A stretch of DNA of 50,098 nucleotides from Streptomyces ossamyceticus (GCF_001418475.1 NZ_LIQX01000269.1:1-50098), one strand, 5' to 3'; numbered from the stretch's first letter, positions 25,131 through 35,048 are shown. A program made the numbers and translations. The notes: generated from the sequence alone by a model not told the origin.

Positions 25131-26651
25131 ATGGCTGAGCGTCGGCCCAGGGTGCGGATCGGCCTGGCGAAGCGGCTGGTGCGCCCTGCCGGGGAGACAG
25201 GGGACACCTCCTATGTCGGCCTGGCGTCCGCCTCCCTGGTGGTCCGGCTGGTGACCCTTCCGCTGACAGGCGCCGCCGGCATCATCTCGGCCCGTATCGT
25301 CGTGGACGAGACCGGCGTGGCCGGTTACGCGCTGTTCTCCCTGGTCGTGACGCTTCCTCAGCTGCTTCCCGTCGGGGACCTGGGGATGGGCGCGGCCGTC
25401 ATGGACGCGTGCGGGCGGCGGGACAGCCTCGGGATCGAGGCCGCGCGCCGGACGATCACCACCAGCGCCCGCAACCTGTTCCTCCTCGGTCTGCTGGTCG
25501 TGGCGGTCAGCACAGGGCTGGGCATCTTCGGAGCCTGGCCCGCGCTGCTCGGTGTGCGGGAGAGTGCCGAGGCCAACGCGGCCGCGGTCGTCGCCTTCTG
25601 TGTGTTCGGCCTCGGGCTGCCGTTCGGGCTCGGCGGCCGGGTACTCGCGGCGCTGAACCTGAATCACCTGGCCCTGCTGCTGCAAGCCGGCGGAAGTGCC
25701 GCAGCGTTGGCGGTCACCGCGCTCGCGGCGCAGTTGCATGGCCCGACGGCGGCGTACTGCGTCGCGGGCTTCGTCGGAATGGGACTGGCAGGCGCCGCCT
25801 CCCTCGTGATGGCGGGCCGCGTCCTCGGCCTCCCTCTCCTTCGGGACGTCGTCCTCAGCGCATGGCCCGGCCGTCCGAGTGCCCGCGTCTGGCACTTCGC
25901 CGGACCCATGACGGTGGTGGTACTGGCCTCATCGGTCGCCTACTCCTGCGACCGGGTCGTCCTCAGCCATGTCGCCGGCCCGGTCAGCGTCGCGGCGTAC
26001 TCCGCCGCGGCCCAGCTGTACGGCCCCCTGTTCGGCGCCGTCGGCATGATGGGACTGGCCCTGTGGGGCGCGTACGCGCGCCGCCGGGGATCCGAGGGAG
26101 CGGTCACCCCGGCCGACCTGAAGCGAGTGACGGCATTCTTCGCGCTCGTGGGCCTCGGCATGGGGGCGGCCCTGGTCGGCTTCGGTCCGCTGGTCGTCCC
26201 CTGGCTGATGTCGGATCGGATCGAGGTGAACACGGGCCTGTTCGTCGCCTTCGCTCTGCTGCTCCTCGGCCATGCGTGCAACTACCCGAACGCGATGCTG
26301 CTGACCGATCCCCCGGGGCTGCGAAGACTGGCGGTCTGCTGCTGCGCCGCGGCGGTGGTGAGTACGGCACTGACGATCGTCCTGAGTCGGGAGATCGGTG
26401 CGTCCGGTCCGCCCCTCGCGTCCTTCATCGCTCTCGTCGGATGCATCTACCTTCCGGGGCGCCGAATGGTGCGCTCCCGCCTGCACACGGACCGAACCCC
26501 GCGTGCGCCCGCCGAACCGGCCTCTGAGAAGTCCAGGATCCTGATCCAGAAGGAGAACCATGGCGCAACCGTCTGCGGGCCCTGCGGCGGACCGGCCGGC
26601 GCCCGAATTCCACCCCGGGAACCATCGGAAGCAGGAGACTCCCCTTCCTGA
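25131..26651 (+). CDS. Polysaccharide flippase, Wzx/MATE-like
   Basis: Integral membrane protein of about 506 residues with some 12 hydrophobic helices, from VGLASASLVVRLVTLPLTGA to the last helix near ASFIALVGCIYLP. It should move lipid-linked repeat units across the membrane. ATG 25131 (MAERRPRVRIG) is preferred over the frame start at 25059, although no good ribosome-binding site precedes it. The last 31 codons overlap the next gene by 92 nt and look like random read-through after EKSRILIQKE, so the original stop may have been lost. Confidence 0.82.
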   Translation: MAERRPRVRIGLAKRLVRPAGETGDTSYVGLASASLVVRLVTLPLTGAAGIISARIVVDETGVAGYALFSLVVTLPQLLPVGDLGMGAAVMDACGRRDSLGIEAARRTITTSARNLFLLGLLVVAVSTGLGIFGAWPALLGVRESAEANAAAVVAFCVFGLGLPFGLGGRVLAALNLNHLALLLQAGGSAAALAVTALAAQLHGPTAAYCVAGFVGMGLAGAASLVMAGRVLGLPLLRDVVLSAWPGRPSARVWHFAGPMTVVVLASSVAYSCDRVVLSHVAGPVSVAAYSAAAQLYGPLFGAVGMMGLALWGAYARRRGSEGAVTPADLKRVTAFFALVGLGMGAALVGFGPLVVPWLMSDRIEVNTGLFVAFALLLLGHACNYPNAMLLTDPPGLRRLAVCCCAAAVVSTALTIVLSREIGASGPPLASFIALVGCIYLPGRRMVRSRLHTDRTPRAPAEPASEKSRILIQKENHGATVCGPCGGPAGARIPPREPSEAGDSPS

Positions 26652-27891
26652 ACGGCGTGCGCCGTTCCCGCCGATCCCCCCGCTGGCCACCGTCGTCGGT
26701 ACGGGCATGGCTGCGGTGCGCTTCACGCTTCCGGGCACTCATCTGTCGGTGTCGGGCCTGGTGGCGGTCGCGGCCGTGACGCTGCCGGGCCTCCAACGCT
26801 GGATCATGGCCCGCCGGGAGAACCGGGTCCTGGCGCTCCTCCTGGTCCTCTGGTTCGCCGGTCAGGTGGCGTCGAGCCTGTGTGCGGACGTTCCCGTCGT
26901 AGAGGCGGTGCTCAACGCTCTCGTCTTCCCGACCCTGGTGGGCGTGGGTGCCTTCGTCCTGTCACGTCTCGCTCATGGCTCCACCTCCCGCGTCGCGGGC
27001 CTCGCCGTGCTCGCCTCCGCCGCCTACTGCGTGTTCCTCACCATCTCTCCGACCGGGTACTTTGAGCAGGACCCATGGAAATACGGGCTGGGAGTCCCGT
27101 CCACCATCATCTGCTTCGCCGCCGTCGGTACCCTTCGCCGCAGGGGGCACCCGGTCGCGGCCCTGCTGCTGGTGGCCGGTCTGGCGGCCCTCCATCTGTT
27201 CCTCGGATTCCGCAGTCTCGCGGCGATCTGCGCGGTGGCCCTGGCGGTGCTGATCGCCCGGCGGCCGGACCGAAGACTCACCATCGGCCGGGCGGCGCTG
27301 ACTGCCTGCGTATGTCTGTTCGCCCTATGGCTCTGCGCCACCGCCTACTCAGTCGTCGTCGAACGAGGCTGGCTGGGCCAGGAGCAGTACGACAAACAGC
27401 ACTACCAGTCACAGGTCCAGGGCGGCTATCTGGTGGCGAGCCGCCCCGAGATGATGATGTCCGCGGAACTCATCACCGAACAGCCCCTGCTCGGCCGTGG
27501 CGCCGACGTGGTCGTGTCGCCCCAGGAGCGGCAGGACGTCGTCATGGAACTGTACGAGCGTGGCGTGAACATCTCCCTCGGGCAGCAGCGCCGGCTTTTC
27601 GACAACGGCACCAATTCCCATTCCCTCGCCCTCGCTTCCTGGATTCGCGGCGGTGTCCTCGGCTTTCTGCCCTGGCTCTTCATCCTGCTCATGCTCTACC
27701 GGACGGTGTTGCGCAGATGGCAGTCGCGCGACCAACTCCTCTACCCTCTGGCCGTCTTCATGACGCTCCTGCTGACCTGGGACTTCTTCTTCTCCCCCTG
27801 GGCCCCCGGGTACGAGATCGTGCTCGGGATCGCGTGGAGTGTGGTCCTCGCCGTCGGCCATCCCAACCGGCCCGACGGAACGGAGAGTTGA
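26560..27891 (+). CDS. O-antigen ligase/polymerase-like membrane protein (Wzy type)
   Basis: Polytopic membrane protein of 443 residues with about 10-12 helices. The large periplasmic loop between residues about 265 and 360 and the motif NGTNSHSLALASWIRGGVLG match the Wzy_C/O-antigen ligase pattern. It probably polymerises the repeat units exported by the flippase. ATG 26560 has AGAAGGAGA just upstream. It lies between flippase and glycosyltransferase genes in a tight rightward operon. Confidence 0.85.
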   Translation: MAQPSAGPAADRPAPEFHPGNHRKQETPLPERRAPFPPIPPLATVVGTGMAAVRFTLPGTHLSVSGLVAVAAVTLPGLQRWIMARRENRVLALLLVLWFAGQVASSLCADVPVVEAVLNALVFPTLVGVGAFVLSRLAHGSTSRVAGLAVLASAAYCVFLTISPTGYFEQDPWKYGLGVPSTIICFAAVGTLRRRGHPVAALLLVAGLAALHLFLGFRSLAAICAVALAVLIARRPDRRLTIGRAALTACVCLFALWLCATAYSVVVERGWLGQEQYDKQHYQSQVQGGYLVASRPEMMMSAELITEQPLLGRGADVVVSPQERQDVVMELYERGVNISLGQQRRLFDNGTNSHSLALASWIRGGVLGFLPWLFILLMLYRTVLRRWQSRDQLLYPLAVFMTLLLTWDFFFSPWAPGYEIVLGIAWSVVLAVGHPNRPDGTES

Positions 27892-27892
27892 C

Positions 27893-29044
27893 GTGGCGCA
27901 GCGAGTCGCCTGGTACTCCGAGTGGGTGCTGCCGCGTTCGGAGACCTTCGTCGCCCATCAGCTCCGGGCGATGAGCGGCATCGAGACGGCACTTTTCGGC
28001 GTGGACCATGTGCCGGGAATGGAGGTGCCCGGGCGGACCTTCGTCCTCGGGCGCGACCGGACGCTCGGATCCGCCGAGGCGCTCGTGTGGAAGTCCGTAC
28101 GCCGGGCACCCCGGCTGGAGTCGGCCGTACGGGCTTTCCGTCCCGACCTGCTGATCGCCCATCACCTGCAGAACGCCTGGCGGGTCGCCCGCCTCGCCGA
28201 GGGGGGCGGCATTCCGCTCGCGGCCATGTGTCACGGCTCCGACCTGCTGAGTATCGGAGGAACCGTCCCGCCCGGGTCCCGAGGTATGCGGCAACTGGCC
28301 GCCAACTGGTCGCGCCTGCTGGAGACCGTGCAGCTCTTTCTGCCGGTGTCACGGTTCCTCGGGGAGCGTCTGGTCCGGGCCGGCGCCGCACCGTCACGGG
28401 TCGCCGTCCACCACCTCGGGGTGCCGATTCCGGACGGCGCCGACCTGGGCAGCGCCGCGGACCGTTCCGGTGTGCTGTTCGTCGGGCGCCTCGTGGAGAA
28501 CAAGGGATGCGACCTGCTGCTGCGGGCCGTGGACACGCTCGCGCAGTCCCGGCGGGTGGAGGTGACCGTCGTCGGGGACGGCCCGCAGCGAGCCGGCCTC
28601 CAGCGCCAGGCCGATCGGCTGCCACCCGGGGCGGTGGTGCGTTTCCTCGGCGGCGGACTGCCGCATCGCACCGTCTTGGAGCTGATGAAACGCCACCGTG
28701 TGGTGTGCATGCCCAGTGTGGAGATCTCCACGGGCGTGTCGGAAGGACTGGGCCTGGTCGCCTGTGAAGCCGCCGCCCACGGACGGCCGGCGGTCGTGTT
28801 CGACACGGGTGGTCTCCCGGAGACCGTCGTCCACGGCACGACCGGCCTGGTCGTCCCACAACGAGACGTCCGGCGGCTCGCGGAGGCCCTGGACACCGTG
28901 CTGACGGATGACTCGATCGCACACGACATGGGCCTGGCGGCGCGGAGCATGGCGGTCGACAGATTCGACCTCCTGGTCCAGGGCGCCCGGCTCCGTGGAC
29001 TGCTGTCCGCCCATGGTCTGCTCGCGGTCGAGACGAGGAAGTGA
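27893..29044 (+). CDS. Glycosyltransferase family 4
   Basis: Cytoplasmic GT-B-fold glycosyltransferase of 383 residues. The donor-binding half has VLFVGRLVENKGCDLLLRA, VTVVGDGPQRAGLQ and the E-x7-E region GVSEGLGLVACEAAAHGRP, ending GLPETVVHGTTGLVV. GTG 27893 follows the polymerase stop by one base, so the genes are coupled. The sugar specificity cannot be read; GDP-fucose is one candidate donor in this cluster. Confidence 0.9.
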   Translation: MAQRVAWYSEWVLPRSETFVAHQLRAMSGIETALFGVDHVPGMEVPGRTFVLGRDRTLGSAEALVWKSVRRAPRLESAVRAFRPDLLIAHHLQNAWRVARLAEGGGIPLAAMCHGSDLLSIGGTVPPGSRGMRQLAANWSRLLETVQLFLPVSRFLGERLVRAGAAPSRVAVHHLGVPIPDGADLGSAADRSGVLFVGRLVENKGCDLLLRAVDTLAQSRRVEVTVVGDGPQRAGLQRQADRLPPGAVVRFLGGGLPHRTVLELMKRHRVVCMPSVEISTGVSEGLGLVACEAAAHGRPAVVFDTGGLPETVVHGTTGLVVPQRDVRRLAEALDTVLTDDSIAHDMGLAARSMAVDRFDLLVQGARLRGLLSAHGLLAVETRK

Positions 29045-29051
29045 GCTACTG

Positions 29052-29825
29052 ATGACACACCGCAGACCACGTGTTCGCCTGGTGGTGCCGACCACGGGCG
29101 GACGCCTGACCTATCTGGAACAGTGCCTGGCCTCGATCGGCCGCCAGGACGAACCGGCCGAGGTGGTGATCGTCGGACCGGCGGCGCCCTCCCCCGCACT
29201 GCGTGAACTCGTACGGAGCCATCCGTGCCGATACGCCGCGGAAAGCGGCCGTGGCCTCAGCAACGCGGTCAACCAGGGCTGGACGGACGCCGACACCGAC
29301 TACCTCGGCTGGCTGGGAGACGACGACCTCCTCACCGAGGGTTCCCTGTCAGCGGCGGTGGGAGAACTCGAACGAACCCCCTCCGCCGCCATGGTGTACG
29401 GCAAGGTGGGCGTCATCGACTCCAGCGGGAACGACCTGTACACCATGCGCCCCGGGAGGCTTGCCCCCTGGCTGCTCCCGTACGGCGTGAACTTCGTCTG
29501 GCAGCCAGGCTCCTTGTACCGGCGGGCCGCCGTACGGCAGGTCGGCATGCTCGATCCGTCATTGCGCTACACCATGGACTTCGACCTTCATCTACGGCTG
29601 CGGGAGTACGGAAGGCTGCGCTATCTTCCGCGTCCGCTGGCCTGCTACCGCTCCCACCCCGACACCCTGACGGCGACGAATCCCGAGCCGTACGGTGAGC
29701 GCCGCCAGGTCATGAGCCGCCACCTCGGGCCCGTGGCGGGTGCCCTTCAGGCGTGCTGGTGGCCGGCGGCCAAGGGCGCCGGCCGGGCCCTGGGCGCACT
29801 GCAAGTGCGTACCGGCCGCACCTGA
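29052..29825 (+). CDS. Glycosyltransferase family 2
   Basis: GT-A-fold glycosyltransferase of 257 residues. VRLVVPTTGGRLTYLEQCLA opens the fold, GRGLSNAVNQGW lies in the nucleotide site, and the metal-binding motif is WLGDDDLL. YTMDFDLHLRL resembles the catalytic segment. ATG 29052 lies 7 nt after the preceding stop. It ends the rightward glycosyltransferase group, 44 nt from the converging methyltransferase gene. Confidence 0.88.
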   Translation: MTHRRPRVRLVVPTTGGRLTYLEQCLASIGRQDEPAEVVIVGPAAPSPALRELVRSHPCRYAAESGRGLSNAVNQGWTDADTDYLGWLGDDDLLTEGSLSAAVGELERTPSAAMVYGKVGVIDSSGNDLYTMRPGRLAPWLLPYGVNFVWQPGSLYRRAAVRQVGMLDPSLRYTMDFDLHLRLREYGRLRYLPRPLACYRSHPDTLTATNPEPYGERRQVMSRHLGPVAGALQACWWPAAKGAGRALGALQVRTGRT

Positions 29826-29869
29826 CACAGCGCGCGACCGGCCCTCTCCAGGTCCGGGGTCCAAGGGCC

Positions 29870-30592
29870 CTAGTCCCGCACCTCGTAGACGAGGAAGTCC
29901 GCGAACGAGGTGTCGGGCCTGGTCGAGTCGGTGCAGGGGTACCGGTTCCCGACCCTCTCGCGGAGCCGCCACCGGGGAAACCGCTCCACCACGTCCCGCG
30001 CCACCGGGCGGTGGCGCACATGCGGCGGGACATGCCCCTGCGCGGCGAGGGTGTCCGAGTCGCTCGTGTAGAGCACCACGAACCGTCCGGCAGCCCCGAA
30101 CACCTGCGACAGATGCAGGTCGTAGAGGTCATCCTCGACCAAGTGGTAGATGACGTCCAGCGACAGCGCCAGGTCCGCCCGCACGAAACCGGCGGGGTCC
30201 GAGAACAGCCTCGGACTGAACGTCAGGAAGCTCTTGGTGGAGTCCCCGGCGAACCGGGCGACGGCGCACCGAAGTCCTGCCGGGGACACATCGAGACCGA
30301 GGTAGCGGGGGTATTCGGCGAGTTCGAGCTGGCGGCCGTCCCCGCAGCCGAACTCGACGACCGATGTCACGCCGTTCTCGGCGACGAACCGGTTGAGCAC
30401 CTCGGCCTTGAACCGGGCGAGCGCATCCTGCGACCCAGGGCCCGACGTGCCTCCCTTTGCGTAGCGCTGCTCCCAGTAGGTGAGCGACCCCGGGAAGAGC
30501 CGCCGTCTGGCCGAACGGTGGACGGCGTCGACCGCCGGCCCGATGAGCGGCATGGTGCGCACGGTCTGTCCGGCGGACCTGCTAGGTGTCAC
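29870..30592 (-). CDS. SAM-dependent methyltransferase (class I)
   Basis: A 240-residue Rossmann-fold methyltransferase. SAM motif I is VVEFGCGDGRQLELA, with GLDVSP as motif II region and DLALSLDVIYHLVEDDLY as the post-motif. GTG 30592 has AGGAG 6 nt upstream; a longer open frame to 30709 lacks a ribosome-binding site. It is transcribed leftwards and stands apart from the next leftward gene by 211 bp in which no gene is seen. Role in sugar or lipid modification is inferred from context. Confidence 0.85.
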   Translation of the reverse strand: MTPSRSAGQTVRTMPLIGPAVDAVHRSARRRLFPGSLTYWEQRYAKGGTSGPGSQDALARFKAEVLNRFVAENGVTSVVEFGCGDGRQLELAEYPRYLGLDVSPAGLRCAVARFAGDSTKSFLTFSPRLFSDPAGFVRADLALSLDVIYHLVEDDLYDLHLSQVFGAAGRFVVLYTSDSDTLAAQGHVPPHVRHRPVARDVVERFPRWRLRERVGNRYPCTDSTRPDTSFADFLVYEVRD

Positions 30593-30803
30593 GACATGCT
30601 CCTGTCTGGGTGGGGGACTGTCCGCGAGGATCCCGCGGTACGGCTGTTCAGCGAGTTCAGCCTTGGCCGACCACGTGGTACGGAGCGCCCGGCGCCGACC
30701 CGCGGCCAAACCACCACGAACGGTGACAGCAGGCTGTGGAAGGCCAGAACCTCGGGGAAATCGATGCGTCGTGCGTCGTGAGTCGTGAGTCGGTTGGACG
30801 GGA

Positions 30804-31991
30804 TCATCGTCTGCTGATCAGCCGCAGCAGTCCGTCGCAGAACCGCGTGGCCATGCCCTCGGCCGTGTAGTCGGCGGCATCCGTCGCGCAGGCCGCGCTG
30901 AGCGACGCCAGACGGGCGGGGTCGTGCATCAACCCGGCTGCGGCTGCGGCGAAGGCAGCCGGATGGTCCGGTGTGATCGCGGCATTGCGGCCGTCGACCA
31001 GGTACTCGAACTCCGGTGCGTGCCAACGCCAGTCGGTTGTGATGATCGGGGTACGCAGGGCGAACGAGTCGACGGCGCACAGGCCGACCCTTCCAGGCAT
31101 CAGCATGACATCGCTGACCGCTCCGAGCAGGGCCGCGCTCCGCCCGGTCGCGCGGCCCACCGTGACCACGGGGCTTCCCGGGCGGGAGGCGGCCTCGGCC
31201 ACCAGCCTCTGCTCGATGCCGTCCCCGGCCACCAGTAGGCGAAACCCAGGCAGTTGATCGGCGATCCGGCTGACGGAGTCGAGCAGGAAGGGGATTCGTT
31301 TCGGCCTGTCCAGTCCGCCCAGGAACAGTGCGGTACGCCCGGGGACCAGGCCGTACCGCTGCCGTAGTGCCTCCGCTTCCGCATGCTCGGCCGTCCCCGG
31401 CTGCTCGGCGCGCTCGCGGTCGGCGACCAGTTCCCCGGTGTCGGTGGAGTTGCGCACCACGGTGATTCGGGCCCGGGGAAAACCGCGCGATGCCACGTGA
31501 GCGGCTCCGCTCTCCGTATAGGCGAAGAACCACGCGCCGTGCCGAGTCAGCGTGTCCTTGATCGAGGAACCCAGACGGCCGGCGGGCCTGGTATAGGTCC
31601 GGCCATGACCCCAGAAGGCGACCCGGGGAGCGCGCCCCGCCGGTCGCCCGATCAACTGCTTCAGCAGAAGCGGATACGTCTCCAGATTGTGCAGCGCCTG
31701 TTCCACCACGACCGCGTCGGCAGAACCCGCTCGACGCTGTACCTGATGCCACATCAGGTATCGCCCACGAGGCGCGGGCAGCCTTCGGGCGGGCACCTGC
31801 ACCGTGCAGGTGCAGGCCGTTGTGTCCCGCCGGGCTTCATGACCCGGCAGGGGAGGGCCGTGCAGTACTTCCAGGGCGACACCTTCGGCACCGAGGCAGG
31901 TCTGCACGTGCTGGAAGAAGGTGGCCCGATACTTGGGCACATACGACTGCACGACGACGACGCGTCGCCGGGAGCCACTTCTGCTCAGCAC
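30804..31991 (-). CDS. Glycosyltransferase family 4
   Basis: GT-B-fold glycosyltransferase of 395 residues. Landmarks are VVVVQSYVPKYRATFFQHV at the N-terminus, ALFLGGLDRPKRIPFLLDSV, FRLLVAGDGIEQRLV and MPGRVGLCAVDSFALRTPII in the donor half. GTG 31991 overlaps the upstream gene's stop by 7 nt. It is the last gene of a leftward run from 36046. Confidence 0.86.
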   Translation of the reverse strand: MLSRSGSRRRVVVVQSYVPKYRATFFQHVQTCLGAEGVALEVLHGPPLPGHEARRDTTACTCTVQVPARRLPAPRGRYLMWHQVQRRAGSADAVVVEQALHNLETYPLLLKQLIGRPAGRAPRVAFWGHGRTYTRPAGRLGSSIKDTLTRHGAWFFAYTESGAAHVASRGFPRARITVVRNSTDTGELVADRERAEQPGTAEHAEAEALRQRYGLVPGRTALFLGGLDRPKRIPFLLDSVSRIADQLPGFRLLVAGDGIEQRLVAEAASRPGSPVVTVGRATGRSAALLGAVSDVMLMPGRVGLCAVDSFALRTPIITTDWRWHAPEFEYLVDGRNAAITPDHPAAFAAAAAGLMHDPARLASLSAACATDAADYTAEGMATRFCDGLLRLISRR

Positions 31992-33238
31992 GCCGCCTCC
32001 GAGATGTCAGTGCCGCGCCGACCTGCGGCACACTCGATGGCCTGTGCGTAGACGGAGGCCATGGTGGCCGCCCAGGACGGTGCGGCGTATAGCTCGGCGT
32101 GCACCCTCCGGCAGTGCTCGCGCAACGCGGGAAAGTGCTTGTGTGCGGCAGCGAGCGCGTGCGGCAGCTCGCCGGCGCGGTTGTAGACGGCACCCGTGCC
32201 GTGGCGAAGCACACTGTCCGCCGCGGCCGACCCGGCCAGGGCCAGCACCGGCAACCCGGCGGCCAGGGCCTCCTGGTAGACGACGGGTGCCATCTCGGGA
32301 CAGACACTGGGGAAGATCAGGCCGGTATAGCGGGGCAGCAGGCCCCGGAGCTGCTGACGTGAGAGCGCGCCGACGAGCCGAACCCCTTCGGGTGCGGCTG
32401 CTCTGCACGCCGACTCCAACGGGCCGGACCCGATCACGTCGAGCGGTTCATTCTCCGGCCAGCTCTGCAGCAGCGGAACGATGCCCTTCTCCTGGCTGAG
32501 GCGGCCGGCGAACACCCAGGGCGTCGCCGACTCTTCCACGGTGGAGTCCGTGGTGGAGTCCGTGGTGCAGGCGGCTCCTGAAGCGTCGACGAAGTTGGGC
32601 ACCAGGGCGAGCTTTCGGGGCGGGAAACCGAAGCCGAGATAGAAGTCCCGGCTGTATTCGGAGAGCACCACCAATCGGTGGGCGCGACGCAGCACGGGAT
32701 GCATCGCCGGACCTCTACGGCCGGCCCATGCCAGGGGGAGGGTGGCGCTGCGTGCGGCGCGATAGCAGCCGTGCCGTAGCCCTGCCCATCGGTCGCCGTC
32801 GGGACATGCGGTGCACATCCTGCCGTCACGGAAGAGCGTCCCGGCCGCGCATGCCGGACGGTAGTTGTGCACGGTGGCGACGAGGGCGCCAGGCCAGCGC
32901 TCCAGCCAGCTGGTGCCGAAGTTGGGGAACAGGTTGTGGACATGGATGACATCAGGGGCAAATCGCTTGAGCTCCGCCAGGGGCGACCGGCCGTGGCCGG
33001 TTGCGACTCGGATCGCAGCTCGCACGCTGTACCCCGGCTCAGCCTGCAACGCGTCGGTGTGCGCGGCGACGATGGTCACCTCGTGTCCGGCTGCGCGCAG
33101 CGCCTCCGCTTGGTCGAGCACGACTGTGTTTTCACCACTGGGCTGGTGCGAAGAATAGAAGCTGTGCACCAGCGCCACGCGGTAGGTCGCGGGACGCCCG
33201 GGTGGACCGTCGGCCCGGAGGTGAGCTGTCTCGTTCAC
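31985..33238 (-). CDS. Glycosyltransferase family 4
   Basis: A 417-residue GT-B enzyme. VALVHSFYSSHQPSGENTVV at the N-terminus and DVIHVHNLFPNFG are typical of capsule glycosyltransferases. A Cys-rich insert (CAAGTLFRDGRMCTACPDGD) resembles the segment seen in this subfamily. The donor half has WVFAGRLSQEKGIVPLLQS and FPSVCPEMAPVVYQEALAAG. A short internal direct repeat encodes TTDSTTDST. GTG 33238 has GAGGA 8 nt upstream. Confidence 0.88.
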   Translation of the reverse strand: MNETAHLRADGPPGRPATYRVALVHSFYSSHQPSGENTVVLDQAEALRAAGHEVTIVAAHTDALQAEPGYSVRAAIRVATGHGRSPLAELKRFAPDVIHVHNLFPNFGTSWLERWPGALVATVHNYRPACAAGTLFRDGRMCTACPDGDRWAGLRHGCYRAARSATLPLAWAGRRGPAMHPVLRRAHRLVVLSEYSRDFYLGFGFPPRKLALVPNFVDASGAACTTDSTTDSTVEESATPWVFAGRLSQEKGIVPLLQSWPENEPLDVIGSGPLESACRAAAPEGVRLVGALSRQQLRGLLPRYTGLIFPSVCPEMAPVVYQEALAAGLPVLALAGSAAADSVLRHGTGAVYNRAGELPHALAAAHKHFPALREHCRRVHAELYAAPSWAATMASVYAQAIECAAGRRGTDISEAAC

Positions 33239-33285
33239 TCGGCCATCCTCGGCATCCGTGTCGCCGATCAAGCGCGATGGGCGGC

Positions 33286-34098
33286 TCACAGGCGGTTTTC
33301 GGCGACGAGGCCGAAGGTCGTCGCCGGGAAGCACCGTTCTCCGGCGGCCTGCAACAGTCCCGACTGGGTGGACCAGTACCGCTTGACCTCCACCTCCTGG
33401 AAGGCCGGGTCGAGCAGGTCGTGCAGGGCATCCTCGTCCACGCCGTCGCGGACGACGTGGTACTCGACCATGTCGGCCTCGTTCGCCTCGTCGTAGACGC
33501 CGCGCCATCGGCGCAGGCGAGTGGCGAGACCGCGGCGAAGTTGGCCCTGTCCGAGTCTCCAGAGGAAGTAGGCGTTGCGGTCCAGGCTCATGGACAGCCG
33601 GGAGCGGCGGGGGTACCACAGGGGATCCTGGGCGCTGAGGAACGCGCCGCCGGGAACGATCTGATCGATGAGCTGTGCGACGGTGCCCAGGTAGTCCGGG
33701 ATGTGGTGCAGGACGGAGATGCATACGACGGCGTCGACGGGCCCGGCCTGGCAGGCCGCGGTGCCGTCCTTGTCGTACAGCACGGTGACGTTCGGATTGC
33801 GCCGGAACCGGCTCTGGAGAAGGCGGACGCTCGGTTCGCTCATCTCCGTCAACGTGACCTGAGCGCCCGCAGCCACAAGGTGGTCGGTGAAGGTGCCGTG
33901 CCCGGCTCCCAGTTCGAGCACTCGGCACTGCCCATTCCGGCCGATGACTCCCTGTACCAGGGCATGCAGGTTTCCGATCAGCCGGTCCCGAATGGTGTGG
34001 TGGCGGATATGCGGGGAGCCTTTTGCGTAGTCATGCCCGATTCCGTGTTCGCGCTCTTGCAGCTCCCGCATCGAGGGTTTCGCCGGCGTGATCGTCAT
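33286..34098 (-). CDS. SAM-dependent methyltransferase (class I)
   Basis: A 270-residue methyltransferase. The SAM motif is VLELGAGHGTFTDHLVAAGA, followed by DAVVCISVLHHIPDYLGTV and PGGAFLSAQDPLWYPRRSR. Its ATG overlaps the GT26 gene stop (ATGA, 34095-34098). It resembles methyltransferases that act in polysaccharide clusters, acceptor unknown. Confidence 0.88.
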   Translation of the reverse strand: MTITPAKPSMRELQEREHGIGHDYAKGSPHIRHHTIRDRLIGNLHALVQGVIGRNGQCRVLELGAGHGTFTDHLVAAGAQVTLTEMSEPSVRLLQSRFRRNPNVTVLYDKDGTAACQAGPVDAVVCISVLHHIPDYLGTVAQLIDQIVPGGAFLSAQDPLWYPRRSRLSMSLDRNAYFLWRLGQGQLRRGLATRLRRWRGVYDEANEADMVEYHVVRDGVDEDALHDLLDPAFQEVEVKRYWSTQSGLLQAAGERCFPATTFGLVAENRL

Positions 34099-35048
34099 GG
34101 CCGTACCCTAGGAACCTCACGGGGAGTCTCTGGGACCTGGCCGATGAGTTGGCCCCGATTCAGGCTATCGGCCGCGGGGCGCACCGCACTGTCGGCGGTG
34201 CGCAGGGGGCGGCTCGCTTGGCGTACCACGCCGCGTACGAAACGCGCGTTGCCGAACAGGTACCGCCGCCACAGCCGGCGTGGCTCGCATCCCAGACGGA
34301 ACAGCCATTCCATTCCGTTGCGCTGCATCCAGGGCGGTGCCTGCCGCTTGGCGCCGGCGATGAAGTCGAAGGCGGCGCCCACGGCTACGGCCACCACGGG
34401 AAGTGCGGCACACAGGTCGGCGGCCCAGCGGTCCTGCTTGGGGGTGCCGAGTCCCACCCAGACGATGTCCGCTGCGGCGGAGCGAATGTCCTCCACCTGC
34501 TGGCGCAGTTCCTGGGGGGACAGCGGCCGGAAGGGCGGGGAACTGGTGCCGACGATCCGCGTCCCCGGGCAACGCTGTCGCAGTTCCCGGTGCAGCGCGT
34601 CCAGCACCTGGGGCGTGGAGCCCAGTAGGTAGTGGTTCAGTTCGGTGTGCTCGGTGAGGGCGAAGACGTCCAGCAGGAGGTCGGGGCCGTAGACGCGAGT
34701 GCTCGGCAGGGTGGCACCACGGTGGAGCAGTTGGTTGGCCCATACGACCGGCTGTCCGTCGGGGAGGTTGAGAGAGGCCGAGCGCAGAATGCCGTGCAGC
34801 TCGGGGTCCCGGTCCGCGAGGGCGAGCGTGTACGCGTTGGCCAGATGGACATCACTGCCAGGAGGGACTCCGAGGGCGTCCGGTCCGCCGGTGCCTCCAT
34901 GGCGTGCCGCGTGGATCCGATGGACGAGGCCCACGACGTGGCGGGCCGCGTTCTCGCGGGTGTGCGCGGTGATGGGCACCCCCAGGCACTCGACCACGGG
35001 CGCGGGCGACGTCGGTCCGGTCGTTCGTGAGCTTGGTGGGGCGGTCAT
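34095..35048 (-). CDS. WecG/TagA/CpsF-family glycosyltransferase (GT26)
   Basis: A 317-residue transferase of the family that adds the second sugar to a lipid-linked primer. Family motifs are SASLNLPDGQPVVWA, GTPKQDRWA, AVGAAFDFIAGAKRQAPPWM and GMEWLFRLGCEPRRLWRRYL. ATG 35048 overlaps the stop of the decarboxylase gene (ATGA). It likely acts after the priming transferase at 36237. Confidence 0.92.
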   Translation of the reverse strand: MTAPPSSRTTGPTSPAPVVECLGVPITAHTRENAARHVVGLVHRIHAARHGGTGGPDALGVPPGSDVHLANAYTLALADRDPELHGILRSASLNLPDGQPVVWANQLLHRGATLPSTRVYGPDLLLDVFALTEHTELNHYLLGSTPQVLDALHRELRQRCPGTRIVGTSSPPFRPLSPQELRQQVEDIRSAAADIVWVGLGTPKQDRWAADLCAALPVVAVAVGAAFDFIAGAKRQAPPWMQRNGMEWLFRLGCEPRRLWRRYLFGNARFVRGVVRQASRPLRTADSAVRPAADSLNRGQLIGQVPETPREVPRVRP

